Positions 1 through 7,714 of a stretch of 35,780 nucleotides of DNA are shown one piece after another (within the stretch, counting starts at the first letter, position 1; every line of letters begins with the position of its first letter). Made by a program: the position numbers and the translations under genes. The notes beneath the pieces were generated by a model. The model had not been told where the DNA came from. It was given only the letters and a program-made list of their open reading frames with translations, and did no database searches. Origin of the DNA: Candidatus Atribacteria bacterium (GTDB lineage: Bacteria > Atribacterota > Atribacteria > Atribacterales > Atribacteraceae). The stretch is taken from the NCBI GenBank assembly GCA_026390275.1, contig JAPLGF010000116.1, forward strand, positions 1 through 35,780, written 5' to 3'.

Positions 1-19
1 GATAGAACGAGTTTATCAT
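1..19 (-). CDS. Start of next gene of liv operon, probably ABC ATPase LivG (partial)
   Basis: An ATG at 19-17 overlaps the TGA stop of the upstream livM as ATGA, the usual sign of translational coupling. Only six codons (M-I-N-S-F-Y) lie inside the window, so the sequence itself does not show what the protein is. In liv operons the gene after livM is normally livG, one of two cytoplasmic ATPases of the branched-chain amino acid importer. The identity is inferred from context alone. Confidence 0.35.
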
Positions 20-1083
20 ATGTGTTCATTTTCCACCTTTTTTCGGCTCCACCAATCGATGATCCGTTGCCAGGAAAGTTCTCTGCCCCCAAAAAGGCCT
101 TTTCGATAGAAAATCATCAGCACTACCAGCATCGCAGAAAAAACCACCATTCTCATCCCCGGAATACCAGGGAAGGTCCAGGAACCAATGGTGTGTGGTG
201 CTTCCACTTCCCGGAGAATCTCTTGCAGAAAAGAGAACAAAATAGCAGTGATTGCCGAACCGGTGATACTCCCCAAGCCCCCCAAAACAATAATGATGAG
301 GAGATTAAAAGTCATCCCAAAAGTAAAAAGGGAGGGAGAAACGGTACTGATCAAGGTGACAAACAATCCCCCGGAAATACCAGCAAAAAAGCCACTGAGG
401 GCAAAGGCCAGAAGCTTATGCCGGAAAAGGTTCACCCCCATGGATTCGGCAGCGATTTCATCCTCCCGGATGGCTTTCAATGCCCGACCGAAACTGGAAT
501 TGACCAGGCTTTTGATCAGGTACACCGTGACAAAAGACCAGCCCGCTGTCCACCAGAGATTGGTGTACTGGGGAATCCCTTTGATACCGAGCGCTCCATT
601 CGTCAGTGGGATAAAATTATTCGCCAGAACGATGACTATTTCTCCGAATCCAAAAGTAGCAATGGCTAAATAATCTCCCCGCAACCTCAATGTGGGAACA
701 CCAATTACCAGAGCACCCAGCGCTCCCGCAAACCCTCCCAATATCAGCGCGACGATAAACAGAAAAGGTGGAAAAGAAAAAGCACTAAAAGGCCACATTA
801 ATGGGGTTAAGAAATAGACTTCGATTTTCTGCGAAATGGGGAGCATGAGAATGGCCACGGTGTAGGCACCCAAAACCATGAAGGCATTCGGACCGAGGGA
901 AAATTGACCGGCTACTCCATTGATCAGGTTAAAGGCCACTGCTACCACCAGGTAGATACAGGCGGTGTTAAAAATACGGATGAGGTAAGCATTGAGATAG
1001 CGATTGGCTAACCACACTCCAAACATCATGAGAACAAACAGAATCAGGGTGAGAATGGCATCTCGTTTATTCTTTTTGATCAT
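16..1083 (-). CDS. livM: Branched-chain amino acid ABC transporter permease, LivM type
   Basis: This 355-residue inner-membrane permease is one half of the channel of a high-affinity importer for leucine, isoleucine, valine or related compounds. Several hydrophobic segments run through its length. It carries the LivM-type features: G-Q-F-S-L-G-P near residue 60, the loop T-L-R-L-R-G-D-Y-L-A near residue 133, and the cytoplasmic coupling region R-A-L-K-A-I-R-E-D-E-I-A-A near residue 203 that contacts the ATPase. It starts 4 nt after livH and its stop overlaps the next start, so it is in the same transcript. It is slightly longer than many LivM proteins because of a charged C-terminal tail. The reading frame is intact, in contrast to the binding-protein gene of the same operon. 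Confidence 0.93.
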   Translation of the reverse strand: MIKKNKRDAILTLILFVLMMFGVWLANRYLNAYLIRIFNTACIYLVVAVAFNLINGVAGQFSLGPNAFMVLGAYTVAILMLPISQKIEVYFLTPLMWPFSAFSFPPFLFIVALILGGFAGALGALVIGVPTLRLRGDYLAIATFGFGEIVIVLANNFIPLTNGALGIKGIPQYTNLWWTAGWSFVTVYLIKSLVNSSFGRALKAIREDEIAAESMGVNLFRHKLLAFALSGFFAGISGGLFVTLISTVSPSLFTFGMTFNLLIIIVLGGLGSITGSAITAILFSFLQEILREVEAPHTIGSWTFPGIPGMRMVVFSAMLVVLMIFYRKGLFGGRELSWQRIIDWWSRKKVENEHI

Positions 1084-1087
1084 TGGT

Positions 1088-1981
1088 TTATACTTTCTCC
1101 TTCAACGTTTCACCCATGATGCCGCTTGGCTTGATAAGCAGGAAGACGATGAGAAGAGCGAAAACGAAGGCATCACGGTAACCGGTCAGGCTGGGGAAAA
1201 AGGCAGCAATCAGTATTTCAGCCAATCCAATGATAAACCCTCCGATCATGGCCCCGACCACGTTTCCGATTCCCCCGATCACCGCTGCCGTAAACGCTTT
1301 CCACCCGGGAAATATCCCCATTAACGGGTTGATCTGGGGATATTTACAGGCCCACATAACTCCTCCGGCACTGGCCAATGCCGACCCCAAAGCAAAGGTA
1401 TAAAGAATGATCTGATCAACATTCACACCCATTAAACGAGTGGTCTCCATATCTTTGGCCATCGCTCTCATGGCCATTCCCACTTTGGTTTTATACACAA
1501 TGAAAAAGAGGACAATAAGAATAAGTACACTGATAATAGGAACCCAAAAGGTCACTCCCTGAATCCGGGCACCGGCAATAAAATACACATGCTTCATGAG
1601 TTCTGGGCGGGGAAATCCTTTTGGGCGGGCACCGACGGTCACCAAGCCCAGGTTCTCGAGAAAGAACGAGACTCCTACCGCGGTTATCAACGCGGAAATT
1701 CGAGGGGCATTCCGAAGAGGCCGATAGGCCACTCGTTCAATAGCCATCCCCACCAGCGCACAGAGACCGATGGCAATGAGCACCGAAAGCCACCAGGGAA
1801 GAAGGAAAACACCAATCATAAAAAAAGCGAAGTAGGTTCCTAACATGAAAACGTCGCTGTGAGCGAAGTTGATCAATCCCAGGATACCATACACCAGGGT
1901 ATAACCAATTGCCAGAAGGGCATACAGACTCCCCAAGGAGATACCATTCATGAGTTGCTGGAAAAATGTGACCAGGTTCAT
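1088..1981 (-). CDS. livH: Branched-chain amino acid ABC transporter permease, LivH type
   Basis: This 297-residue inner-membrane permease is the partner of LivM. Typical LivH features are the N-terminal N-G-I-S-L-G-S-L-Y-A-L-L-A-I-G-Y-T-L-V-Y-G, the stretch L-I-N-F-A-H-S-D-V-F-M-L-G, and the coupling region M-A-M-R-A-M-A-K-D-M-E-T-T-R-L-M-G-V-N with G-G-I-G-N-V-V-G-A-M-I-G-G downstream. Length and hydrophobic pattern match the family. The purine-rich leader AAGGAAGAAGAAGAG gives a ribosome site just before the ATG. It lies between livK and livM on the same strand, separated from livK by a perfect GC-rich hairpin and from livM by 4 nt. The gene is intact. Confidence 0.93.
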   Translation of the reverse strand: MNLVTFFQQLMNGISLGSLYALLAIGYTLVYGILGLINFAHSDVFMLGTYFAFFMIGVFLLPWWLSVLIAIGLCALVGMAIERVAYRPLRNAPRISALITAVGVSFFLENLGLVTVGARPKGFPRPELMKHVYFIAGARIQGVTFWVPIISVLILIVLFFIVYKTKVGMAMRAMAKDMETTRLMGVNVDQIILYTFALGSALASAGGVMWACKYPQINPLMGIFPGWKAFTAAVIGGIGNVVGAMIGGFIIGLAEILIAAFFPSLTGYRDAFVFALLIVFLLIKPSGIMGETLKEKV

Positions 1982-1997
1982 TCTCTTCTTCTTCCTT

Positions 1998-2021
1998 GGC
2001 CGGGCAGTTTACTGCCCGGCC
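1998..2021. promoter_or_regulatory. Perfect intergenic hairpin between livK and livH
   Basis: GGCCGGGCAGT and ACTGCCCGGCC form an 11-bp perfect stem with a 2-nt spacer, 8 nt after the livK stop. No T-run follows on the minus strand; the livH ribosome site follows instead. It is therefore more likely an mRNA-stabilising or processing element that sets the binding-protein to permease ratio than a full terminator. Confidence 0.6.
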
Positions 2022-2029
2022 TTCATTGA

Positions 2030-2965
2030 TTATTGCGGAATAATAGTTTTGACGATAACAAAGGTCCCTTTTTCAACTTTTCGAACCACGACCGGTTTAA
2101 TGGCATCGCCCTTCTGAATGGTCACTTTCCCGGTGATGACATCCAGGTCTTTGGTACTTTCCATGGCTTCCCGAATTTTGACCGGATCGGCACTTCCCGC
2201 CTTTTCGATGGCTTTTATGAGAATGACGTAGGTGTCTGCTCCCAATGCGCTGAAGGAACTGGATGTCTTATTATATTTCTCTTCATACTTATCGATATAC
2301 TTCTGAGCCAGCTCGTTCAAGCCCTTGTTGGCATCCCAAATGGCCGTATGATAGATCCCTTCTACCGCATCGCCACCAACGCTGAAGAGTTCCGGAGCGT
2401 CGGCACCATCGTCAGAAAGAATCGTTCCTTAAAATCCTATGTCTCGGGCCTGCCGGCAAATGAGGGCAGCCTTCAGATCGGTCTTGGCAAATTCGGCACC
2501 GGCTGCTGCCTGATAGGGATCCAGGAAACAGGCGCGGAACACATAGGTCTTCCCTTGGGTCACCAGCGGATTGGTGGCTGAGGCAGAAATAACGGGGATT
2601 TTTTGCTCCTCGCAGATGGGTCCGATGGCCAGCATACTCCCGCTGATAGCAGGTCCAATAATGGCCACTACTTTTTCTTTCTCGATGAGACGGATCGCGG
2701 CATTGGCTGATTCCACCTTATCGCTCTTATTATCAACCAAAAACAGCTCGACCTTTTTCCCAAGAACGGTGTCACCCAAAATCTCTTTTGCTAAATTGAT
2801 ACCTTCCCAAATCATCTGTCCATAAGCCGCAACCGCGCCAGTCATTTCCAGGTTCGCGCCAATTCGGATGGTATCCTGGGCCAAAGTGGAAAAAGACCCT
2901 CCCAAAAGAACCACCAACATCAGTCCCAAACATACGATTTTTTTCAAAATATCATCCCCTTCCAT
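2030..2965 (-). pseudogene. livK: Broken branched-chain amino acid binding protein (LivK)
   Basis: LivK is the periplasmic receptor that delivers the amino acid to LivHM. The N-terminal half has a signal peptide (K-K-I-V-C-L-G-L-M-L-V-V-L-L-G-G, then a cut near L-A-Q) and the family segment I-R-I-G-A-N-L-E-M-T-G-A-V-A-A-Y-G. A TAA at 2431-2429 interrupts the same frame inside R-Q-A-R-D-I-G-F-stop-G-T-I-L-S-D-D-G, which would be continuous in the family. In addition, T-D-L-K-A-A-L-I runs straight into C-R-Q-A-R-D-I-G. Normal LivK proteins have some 60-70 more residues here (the end of one lobe), so an in-frame deletion is inferred. The total is 312 codons, where about 370-390 are usual. The real start is probably the TTG at 2947, eight bases after GGAAGGGG, not the upstream ATG at 2965. 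Confidence 0.85.
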
Positions 2966-3270
2966 AAAATAAATTTAAATAAAATTAGCACTTGTTGGAG
3001 ATGTTTGTCAAGAATGAAAAGACAACTATGCCCACCTATGCTACCATCAGAGCAATGAAAAATCACATTTTTAAAGAAATATGGCGGTCAGATCGCTATT
3101 TTTCCTTTTCTCTGTTTTTAAAAATACTTTCCGTTTCTTCGGATTGACACTCCAGAACACAAAGTCCATAATGCCAACCAAAAAGCAGAAGAACTGGAAC
3201 AGACCTTACGTCGATCGTTAAAAAACGGAGTGATGTTCAACATGATGGAAGTCCAAAAGAGTCTGGTATT
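2966..3270. other. Intergenic region with liv promoter and a short unassigned reading frame
   Basis: Apart from the livK promoter, the right part (about 3118-3275, plus strand) has an open frame without an obvious start. It encodes a charged, coiled-coil-like piece (T-P-E-H-K-V-H-N-A-N-Q-K-A-E-E-L-E-Q-T-L) that ends at a TGA overlapping the ATG at 3271. I do not recognise it. It could be the remnant of a gene once coupled to the next one, or chance. No RNA gene is apparent. Confidence 0.3.
2982..3011 (-). promoter_or_regulatory. Promoter of liv operon
   Basis: On the minus strand a consensus -35 TTGACA (3011-3006) is followed after 18 nt by TAATTT (2987-2982), in an AT-rich stretch directly upstream of livK. 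No clear operator is visible. Confidence 0.5.
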
Positions 3271-4134
3271 ATGAATAGACAACGACGTCAGGCAAAAACT
3301 CTGGCACTTCATCTTTTCCAGCTACTGGGAATACTATTCTTTCTGATATTCAGTGGGATGGTCGCCTCGGCCCAAAACGAGACTCTGGACGAAGGACGGA
3401 TCAGAGCTGCTCAATCAGATATCAACCAGGCTGAACGACTCCTGACCAGTATTCTCCGGTGTGGTCTCAAGGGAGATTCCACTGTTCGGTCTCTTTCCCA
3501 TCAACTTCCCGAGTGGAAACACCTGTTGAATGATCTTGGCACCTACCGTTCGACCATCAAGGACGTACAATGGGATGTCACACAGATAGTGATCTCCTGG
3601 AAAGATAAGGCTTTCCCCGAAAAATGGCAAAAAATGAAAGAAGAAGACCGGCAAGAATTTCGAAAACGCATCATCATTCTTTTGGATACCGTACCCAAAA
3701 CGCTCGATGAGGGTGATGTTCTCCTGGCCTTAATCGATGAAAAAAGCCAACCGTCGTTGCAAGACTTTTCCAATGAGTTTGCAAAAAGCCAGAAATGCTT
3801 TCAACAACAGGCCAACCATATCTCGGAACTCATCCAAAACATTCAATCCCTTCTCCGTCCTTTCCTTCACGTACCAGAGGCCTTGACGCTTCTCAAAAAA
3901 TCCAGTCGTCTCCAAAACGAACTCCAGACCAGGCAAGCAGGATTTCACAATTCATTTGATCAGGCTCAACGTCTTATCAAGGACGGGAAAAAAATCAAGC
4001 GAGAGATCTCAGACACCCGAGATGATATCGCTCTCTCCCTGACCGATACCATGAGAAAACTACCTCGACTGGAACAGTGTCGGGACTTCCTTGCCTCACT
4101 CCTGGTAACCCCCTCCCCGGATTCCTTGCCCTGA
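3271..4134 (+). CDS. Exported coiled-coil protein of unknown function
   Basis: I do not recognise this 287-residue protein. After a basic N-terminus (N-R-Q-R-R-Q) a hydrophobic stretch at about residues 12-30 ends in V-A-S-A-Q, a plausible signal-peptidase I site after Ala34. The mature part is highly charged, rich in Gln, Glu, Lys and Leu, with almost no hydrophobic runs, and is predicted by eye to be mainly helical or coiled coil (for example residues 165-260). It has two Cys in the second half. The ribosome site is weak, and the ATG overlaps the stop of the short upstream frame as ATGA. It is convergent with the UroD gene at 4138, only 3 nt away. A periplasmic helical or scaffold role is possible but not shown. 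Confidence 0.6.
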   Translation: MNRQRRQAKTLALHLFQLLGILFFLIFSGMVASAQNETLDEGRIRAAQSDINQAERLLTSILRCGLKGDSTVRSLSHQLPEWKHLLNDLGTYRSTIKDVQWDVTQIVISWKDKAFPEKWQKMKEEDRQEFRKRIIILLDTVPKTLDEGDVLLALIDEKSQPSLQDFSNEFAKSQKCFQQQANHISELIQNIQSLLRPFLHVPEALTLLKKSSRLQNELQTRQAGFHNSFDQAQRLIKDGKKIKREISDTRDDIALSLTDTMRKLPRLEQCRDFLASLLVTPSPDSLP

Positions 4135-4137
4135 AAG

Positions 4138-5400
4138 CTATCGACACGCTCTGAATGCCTCGAAAAGAGTGATCAGGTTTTCCTGAGGGATATTGGCTTG
4201 CAGGTTATGGACGGTATTCCACACAAATCCTCCCCCCGGACGGAAAACGTCAATCAGATGCTTCACTTCCTGACGGATATCTTCCGGTGTTCCAAAGGGA
4301 AGAGTATGCTGGGTATCGATACCTCCTCCCCAAAAGGTAAAAAGTTCACCATACTCTTTCTTCAGGGATCCAGGATCCATATTGACAGCGGAAATCTGAA
4401 CCGGATTCAAGATATCAAAACCCGCTTCATGCAAGTCCAGGAGAAGTTCCTTTACCGAACCGCAGGTATGGATGAATGTCTTCCATCCACTGTGCTGGTG
4501 GATCCAGGCATTGATTCTTTTGTGGAAGGGTTTGAACAACACCTCATACAACTCCCGGGATATAAAAAGACCATTCTGTGACCCAAAATCAGCGGCCGAA
4601 ACGACGATCACCTGGATTTTTTCCCCCACCGCCTGGTAAAAACGTTGAAGGTTCTCTAAGGCAATATCGGTCATCCGGGTAAACACATCGTGCAAAAAGG
4701 TTTTCCTGGTTACCAGGGATACATACCATTCTTCCACGTCCCGGATTCCCCGGGGATTCAAGAGAGCACATCCGGGAATGTGAGCGATATCACCCAAATT
4801 GGTTCCCGCTACTCCTCGAGAGATAATAGCAAAATCTGTTTCCTCGTAGAGCCGGATAGTTTCTACTTCTGTCCAACGAAGTTGTTCCTCACTCATAACC
4901 TGGTATTCTTCGGTCTGGTTCTCGACTGTCAGTTCGTTTTCATCCAGAACCGGTTTCCGGATGATGGCATCATGGTAGAATCCCCCTCCCGGCATCCGAG
5001 CGGAAGGGGGACGAGAACGATCTCCCCGTGGGTATTGCACGATGCTTCCATTTCGATCAGGTTCAGTGTTGAACAGACCCGGGATCAAAACCGGGGTTCC
5101 ATCAAAAAGACGCCATGGTTTCCAATCCGTATTCGGAAAACCAAAAAAATTACTGGGGGATGAAAGTGGAATCGTATCAATGCCCAGCACTCTTCGTAAA
5201 TCCTCATCAACTTCTCCCAACATCAAAAAGGGGTTACTCACCTTCACTGGTTCATCGGGGGTGATCAACCCCAAAGCGACCTTGAGCGAGTGCAGGCTGC
5301 TGACATGGATCCCGGTGACACTGGTACCGCCCAGATCTAACGGAATTCGGTCTGGTTCCATATGATTCAATGTAGAAAGAACTCTTTCTCTGGAATTCAT
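4138..5400 (-). CDS. UroD/MtaA-family protein, paralogue 1
   Basis: This 420-residue protein belongs to the uroporphyrinogen decarboxylase/corrinoid methyltransferase superfamily, a cytoplasmic TIM barrel. It opens with the hallmark R-E-R-V-L-S-T-L-N-H-M-E-P-D-R-I-P. The metal-binding motif H-T-C-G is at 311-314, followed by G-F-D-I-L-N-P-V-Q and F-W-G-G-G-I-D-T. In MtaA/MtbA zinc methyltransferases the ligands are His-x-Cys plus a later Cys; here the later position reads V-H-N-L (His398), with no Cys. It is long for the family, with an insert around residues 110-170. True HemE is unlikely given the divergence and the paralogues. I infer methyl transfer to or from a corrinoid. AAGGAG precedes the ATG. 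An operator-like site and a promoter lie at 5452-5482. Confidence 0.8.
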   Translation of the reverse strand: MNSRERVLSTLNHMEPDRIPLDLGGTSVTGIHVSSLHSLKVALGLITPDEPVKVSNPFLMLGEVDEDLRRVLGIDTIPLSSPSNFFGFPNTDWKPWRLFDGTPVLIPGLFNTEPDRNGSIVQYPRGDRSRPPSARMPGGGFYHDAIIRKPVLDENELTVENQTEEYQVMSEEQLRWTEVETIRLYEETDFAIISRGVAGTNLGDIAHIPGCALLNPRGIRDVEEWYVSLVTRKTFLHDVFTRMTDIALENLQRFYQAVGEKIQVIVVSAADFGSQNGLFISRELYEVLFKPFHKRINAWIHQHSGWKTFIHTCGSVKELLLDLHEAGFDILNPVQISAVNMDPGSLKKEYGELFTFWGGGIDTQHTLPFGTPEDIRQEVKHLIDVFRPGGGFVWNTVHNLQANIPQENLITLFEAFRACR

Positions 5401-5451
5401 TCCTGTCCACTCCTTCGAAGGTGTTTACCGGGAAACGGGTTCATATCTTTT

Positions 5452-5482
5452 ATTGTGCCAGGAACTGGTATGGTTGTCTATA
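5452..5482 (-). promoter_or_regulatory. Promoter of UroD paralogue 1 with operator-like motif
   Basis: On the minus strand TAGACA (5480-5475), 17 nt and CACAAT (5457-5452) form a promoter-like pair. AACTGGTAT-N7-TATA, read on the plus strand at 5463-5482, covers the -35 box and spacer. The same motif recurs at the sugar ABC operon promoter (32651-32670), which suggests a shared regulator. Confidence 0.4.
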
Positions 5483-5624
5483 AAAAAAAATATTTCCCTT
5501 CCACAATCTCTGGCCGTTCTATCTCTTTTTCCGATATAATAATTCAAAAGATAATGAGGGGGCATTCGAATACCATGATTCACCATCAACCACTCCGATG
5601 GAATGAATACAGGAGGACTTTCGG

Positions 5625-6494
5625 ATGAAGCGTATCCTGCCCATTTTTTTCGTGTTGTGTTTGCTGGTCTGGTATCAGGAAAACGCTGGTGCCATTCTTC
5701 CCCTTTTCACTCGTGAAATTCCAGAAAAGAACCCGCTTACCATCGGGTCATCGATCTTGGTCTGGCAGGATTCGGATACCGGGGACATCTATATGAAAAA
5801 GGACGGAAAAACCATTCTCTTAATCCGGAAAAGTCCAGTTCCTTCCGAAAATCCCGCTGTCTCCCCCACCCCTTCTCAGGAAAACCCTCGATCGACTCCC
5901 AGTAATGGGCAAGAAGTCCCACCACCAGAAAAACCCTCTCCCTCTCCGGAAAGCAAGGGTCAATTCGCCATCGACCGGTCGGTTACTGGATGGGTTCGTT
6001 TAGGATACAGTAAAGACGCAGGATTGGTGGGAATGTACTTCATCGATAATCAGAGTATTCAAAAAAACACCATCGGTACCAGTCCTTTCATCACCCTTTC
6101 CGCAAAGTACCAGCTGGATACGTCGGAAAGTCCCGCGACCACTCGCTTGATTTGGACCACCATACGAACAATCACCAATCAAGAAAAAACAGTTCCCAAC
6201 ATGATTCCGATCGACATCGGGGGAACTCAATGGACAATCAAAGTCTTCTCCCATGAGACCGGATGGAACATCCAATCGGTTGTCGTTCACCTTCTTTTCG
6301 ATCCCACCAACATCCGGGAGTTAACGCTCAAAAAAGAGTATTTTACTGTAAAAGATAAATTGATTGCGTCCTCTCAGGTGCAGGAAATGCCCACTCCCAC
6401 CACTGACCTGGAAAAATTACCCTGGAGTTTTTTAGCTGATGATTCATCCGGAAAAGTTTTACTGGATTATAGCCAGGAATATCTTTCCCAATAA
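5625..6494 (+). CDS. Exported protein with Pro-rich linker, unknown function
   Basis: This 289-residue protein is not one I recognise. It has a signal peptide (M-K-R-I-L-P-I-F-F-V-L-C-L-L-V-W, likely cut near N-A-G-A at about residue 23). A small segment at about 25-68 contains D-S-D-T-G-D-I-Y-M-K-K-D-G-K. A Pro/Ser-rich linker at about 70-110 follows, then a mixed alpha/beta domain to the end with many Thr and Ile residues, suggesting a beta-rich extracytoplasmic fold. The strong ribosome site CAGGAGGAC is 7-8 nt before the ATG. It is transcribed away from UroD paralogue 1 and towards the HD-GYP gene. The linker composition resembles that of the large surface protein at 7715-9762, so both may be envelope proteins. 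Confidence 0.65.
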   Translation: MKRILPIFFVLCLLVWYQENAGAILPLFTREIPEKNPLTIGSSILVWQDSDTGDIYMKKDGKTILLIRKSPVPSENPAVSPTPSQENPRSTPSNGQEVPPPEKPSPSPESKGQFAIDRSVTGWVRLGYSKDAGLVGMYFIDNQSIQKNTIGTSPFITLSAKYQLDTSESPATTRLIWTTIRTITNQEKTVPNMIPIDIGGTQWTIKVFSHETGWNIQSVVVHLLFDPTNIRELTLKKEYFTVKDKLIASSQVQEMPTPTTDLEKLPWSFLADDSSGKVLLDYSQEYLSQ

Positions 6495-6626
6495 ATACCC
6501 TGAAAATGATGTTGAGTTGTGGAGTTGGAAAAGATATTCACCTATCCCCTAAAATGAACATCCTGAGGGAATCCCCCCTTTTTTTTGACCAAAGGGAGGA
6601 ATTTGGGAGAAAGTTGAAGGGAGCGC

Positions 6627-7637
6627 ATGCAGAATATTAACGATGGTAAGGAAAAAGAAATCCCTCTGAGCGATGAGCACCAGAGACTGCTGGCAGTTTT
6701 TTACCAAATTGACCAGCCAATTTATATTTCTGATCCCGAAACATACGATATCTTGTTTATCAACCCAGCCCTGCAAAAGAAAATGGGTAGTGTTTTGGGA
6801 CAAAAATGTTTCCGGGTCCTCCATGGTTTTCGTTCACCCTGCATCTTCTGTACCAATCAAACCATTTTTCACGAAAAAAAAGGGGAAACCCTGGTATGGG
6901 AATTTTTTAACCAGAACGATAAGCACTGGTATCGCTGTATTGATAAATCAATACCCTGGCCGGATGGACACCATGTTCGCTATGAAATGGCCATCGACAT
7001 CACCCGGGAAAAAAGAACGGAAATTCAGTTCAAACAAATGCTGGATAACATGCAAAAAACCATGGAAGGAACCGTCCAGGCCATTTCTAATATGGTGGAA
7101 ATGCGGGATCCGTACATTGCAGGCCATCAAAAACAGGTATCCCAGCTGGCCTGTGCCATCGCCCATGAGATGGGATACCCCGGCGAGCGAATCCAGGGGA
7201 TCCGGTTGGCCGGGTTACTCCATGACATTGGTAAAATTTATCTCCCCCGCGAGATTCTCATGAAGCCCAACCCGCTTACCGATATCGAATTCAACATGAT
7301 CAAAAATCACCCCGAAATCAGTTATAACATTTTAAAAAATATTGAATTCTCCTGGCCGGTGGTCCATATCATTCTCCAACATCATGAGAGAATCGACGGG
7401 TCGGGATATCCGAAAGGACTGAAAGAACGCGATATTCTCCCGGAAGCGAAAATCCTTTCCGTTGCTGATGTCATTGAAGCCATGGTTTCTCAACGACCGC
7501 ACCGGACTCCCTTCCACCTGGAAGAAGCCCTCGATGAAATCAACCGTCATAAAGCGGTTCTCTATGATCCGGACGTGGTAGAAGCCTGTCTTTCACTCTT
7601 TTCAAAAAAAGTGTTTCAATTTGAATCCGAAATGTAA
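6627..7637 (+). CDS. PAS-HD-GYP protein, predicted cyclic-di-GMP phosphodiesterase
   Basis: This 336-residue cytoplasmic signalling protein has a PAS-like sensor at about residues 18-130 and an HD-GYP domain at about 145-330. The catalytic signature is complete: L-L-H-D-I-G-K (His199-Asp200), H-H-E-R-I-D-G-S-G-Y-P-K-G (GYP at 260-262) and V-A-D-V-I-E-A-M. HD-GYP proteins hydrolyse cyclic-di-GMP to pGpG or GMP. The PAS part contains C-F-R-V-L-H-G at 61 and P-C-I-F-C at 71-75, a Cys-rich arrangement that could bind metal or sense redox; this is inference. There is no transmembrane segment. AAGGGAG precedes the ATG. The gene stands alone between two exported-protein genes. A second HD-GYP protein lies at 20855. 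Confidence 0.9.
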   Translation: MQNINDGKEKEIPLSDEHQRLLAVFYQIDQPIYISDPETYDILFINPALQKKMGSVLGQKCFRVLHGFRSPCIFCTNQTIFHEKKGETLVWEFFNQNDKHWYRCIDKSIPWPDGHHVRYEMAIDITREKRTEIQFKQMLDNMQKTMEGTVQAISNMVEMRDPYIAGHQKQVSQLACAIAHEMGYPGERIQGIRLAGLLHDIGKIYLPREILMKPNPLTDIEFNMIKNHPEISYNILKNIEFSWPVVHIILQHHERIDGSGYPKGLKERDILPEAKILSVADVIEAMVSQRPHRTPFHLEEALDEINRHKAVLYDPDVVEACLSLFSKKVFQFESEM

Positions 7638-7714
7638 CCTTCCCCAGGAAACCCCGGGGGGAACGATCGAGAACGGACCAATCCCTCTCGTCCATCGTCC
7701 ACCCGTTTGAATCT

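Noticed and set aside
4138..5400. UroD paralogues as haem biosynthesis HemE
   Set aside because: Four divergent copies, the His-x-Cys-Gly metal motif, the lack of other hem genes and the operon links fit the MtaA-like branch better.
6567..6588. Terminator GGGAATCCC plus T8 after the exported protein at 5625
   Set aside because: The stem is only about three base pairs. The T-run is suggestive but not enough to call.
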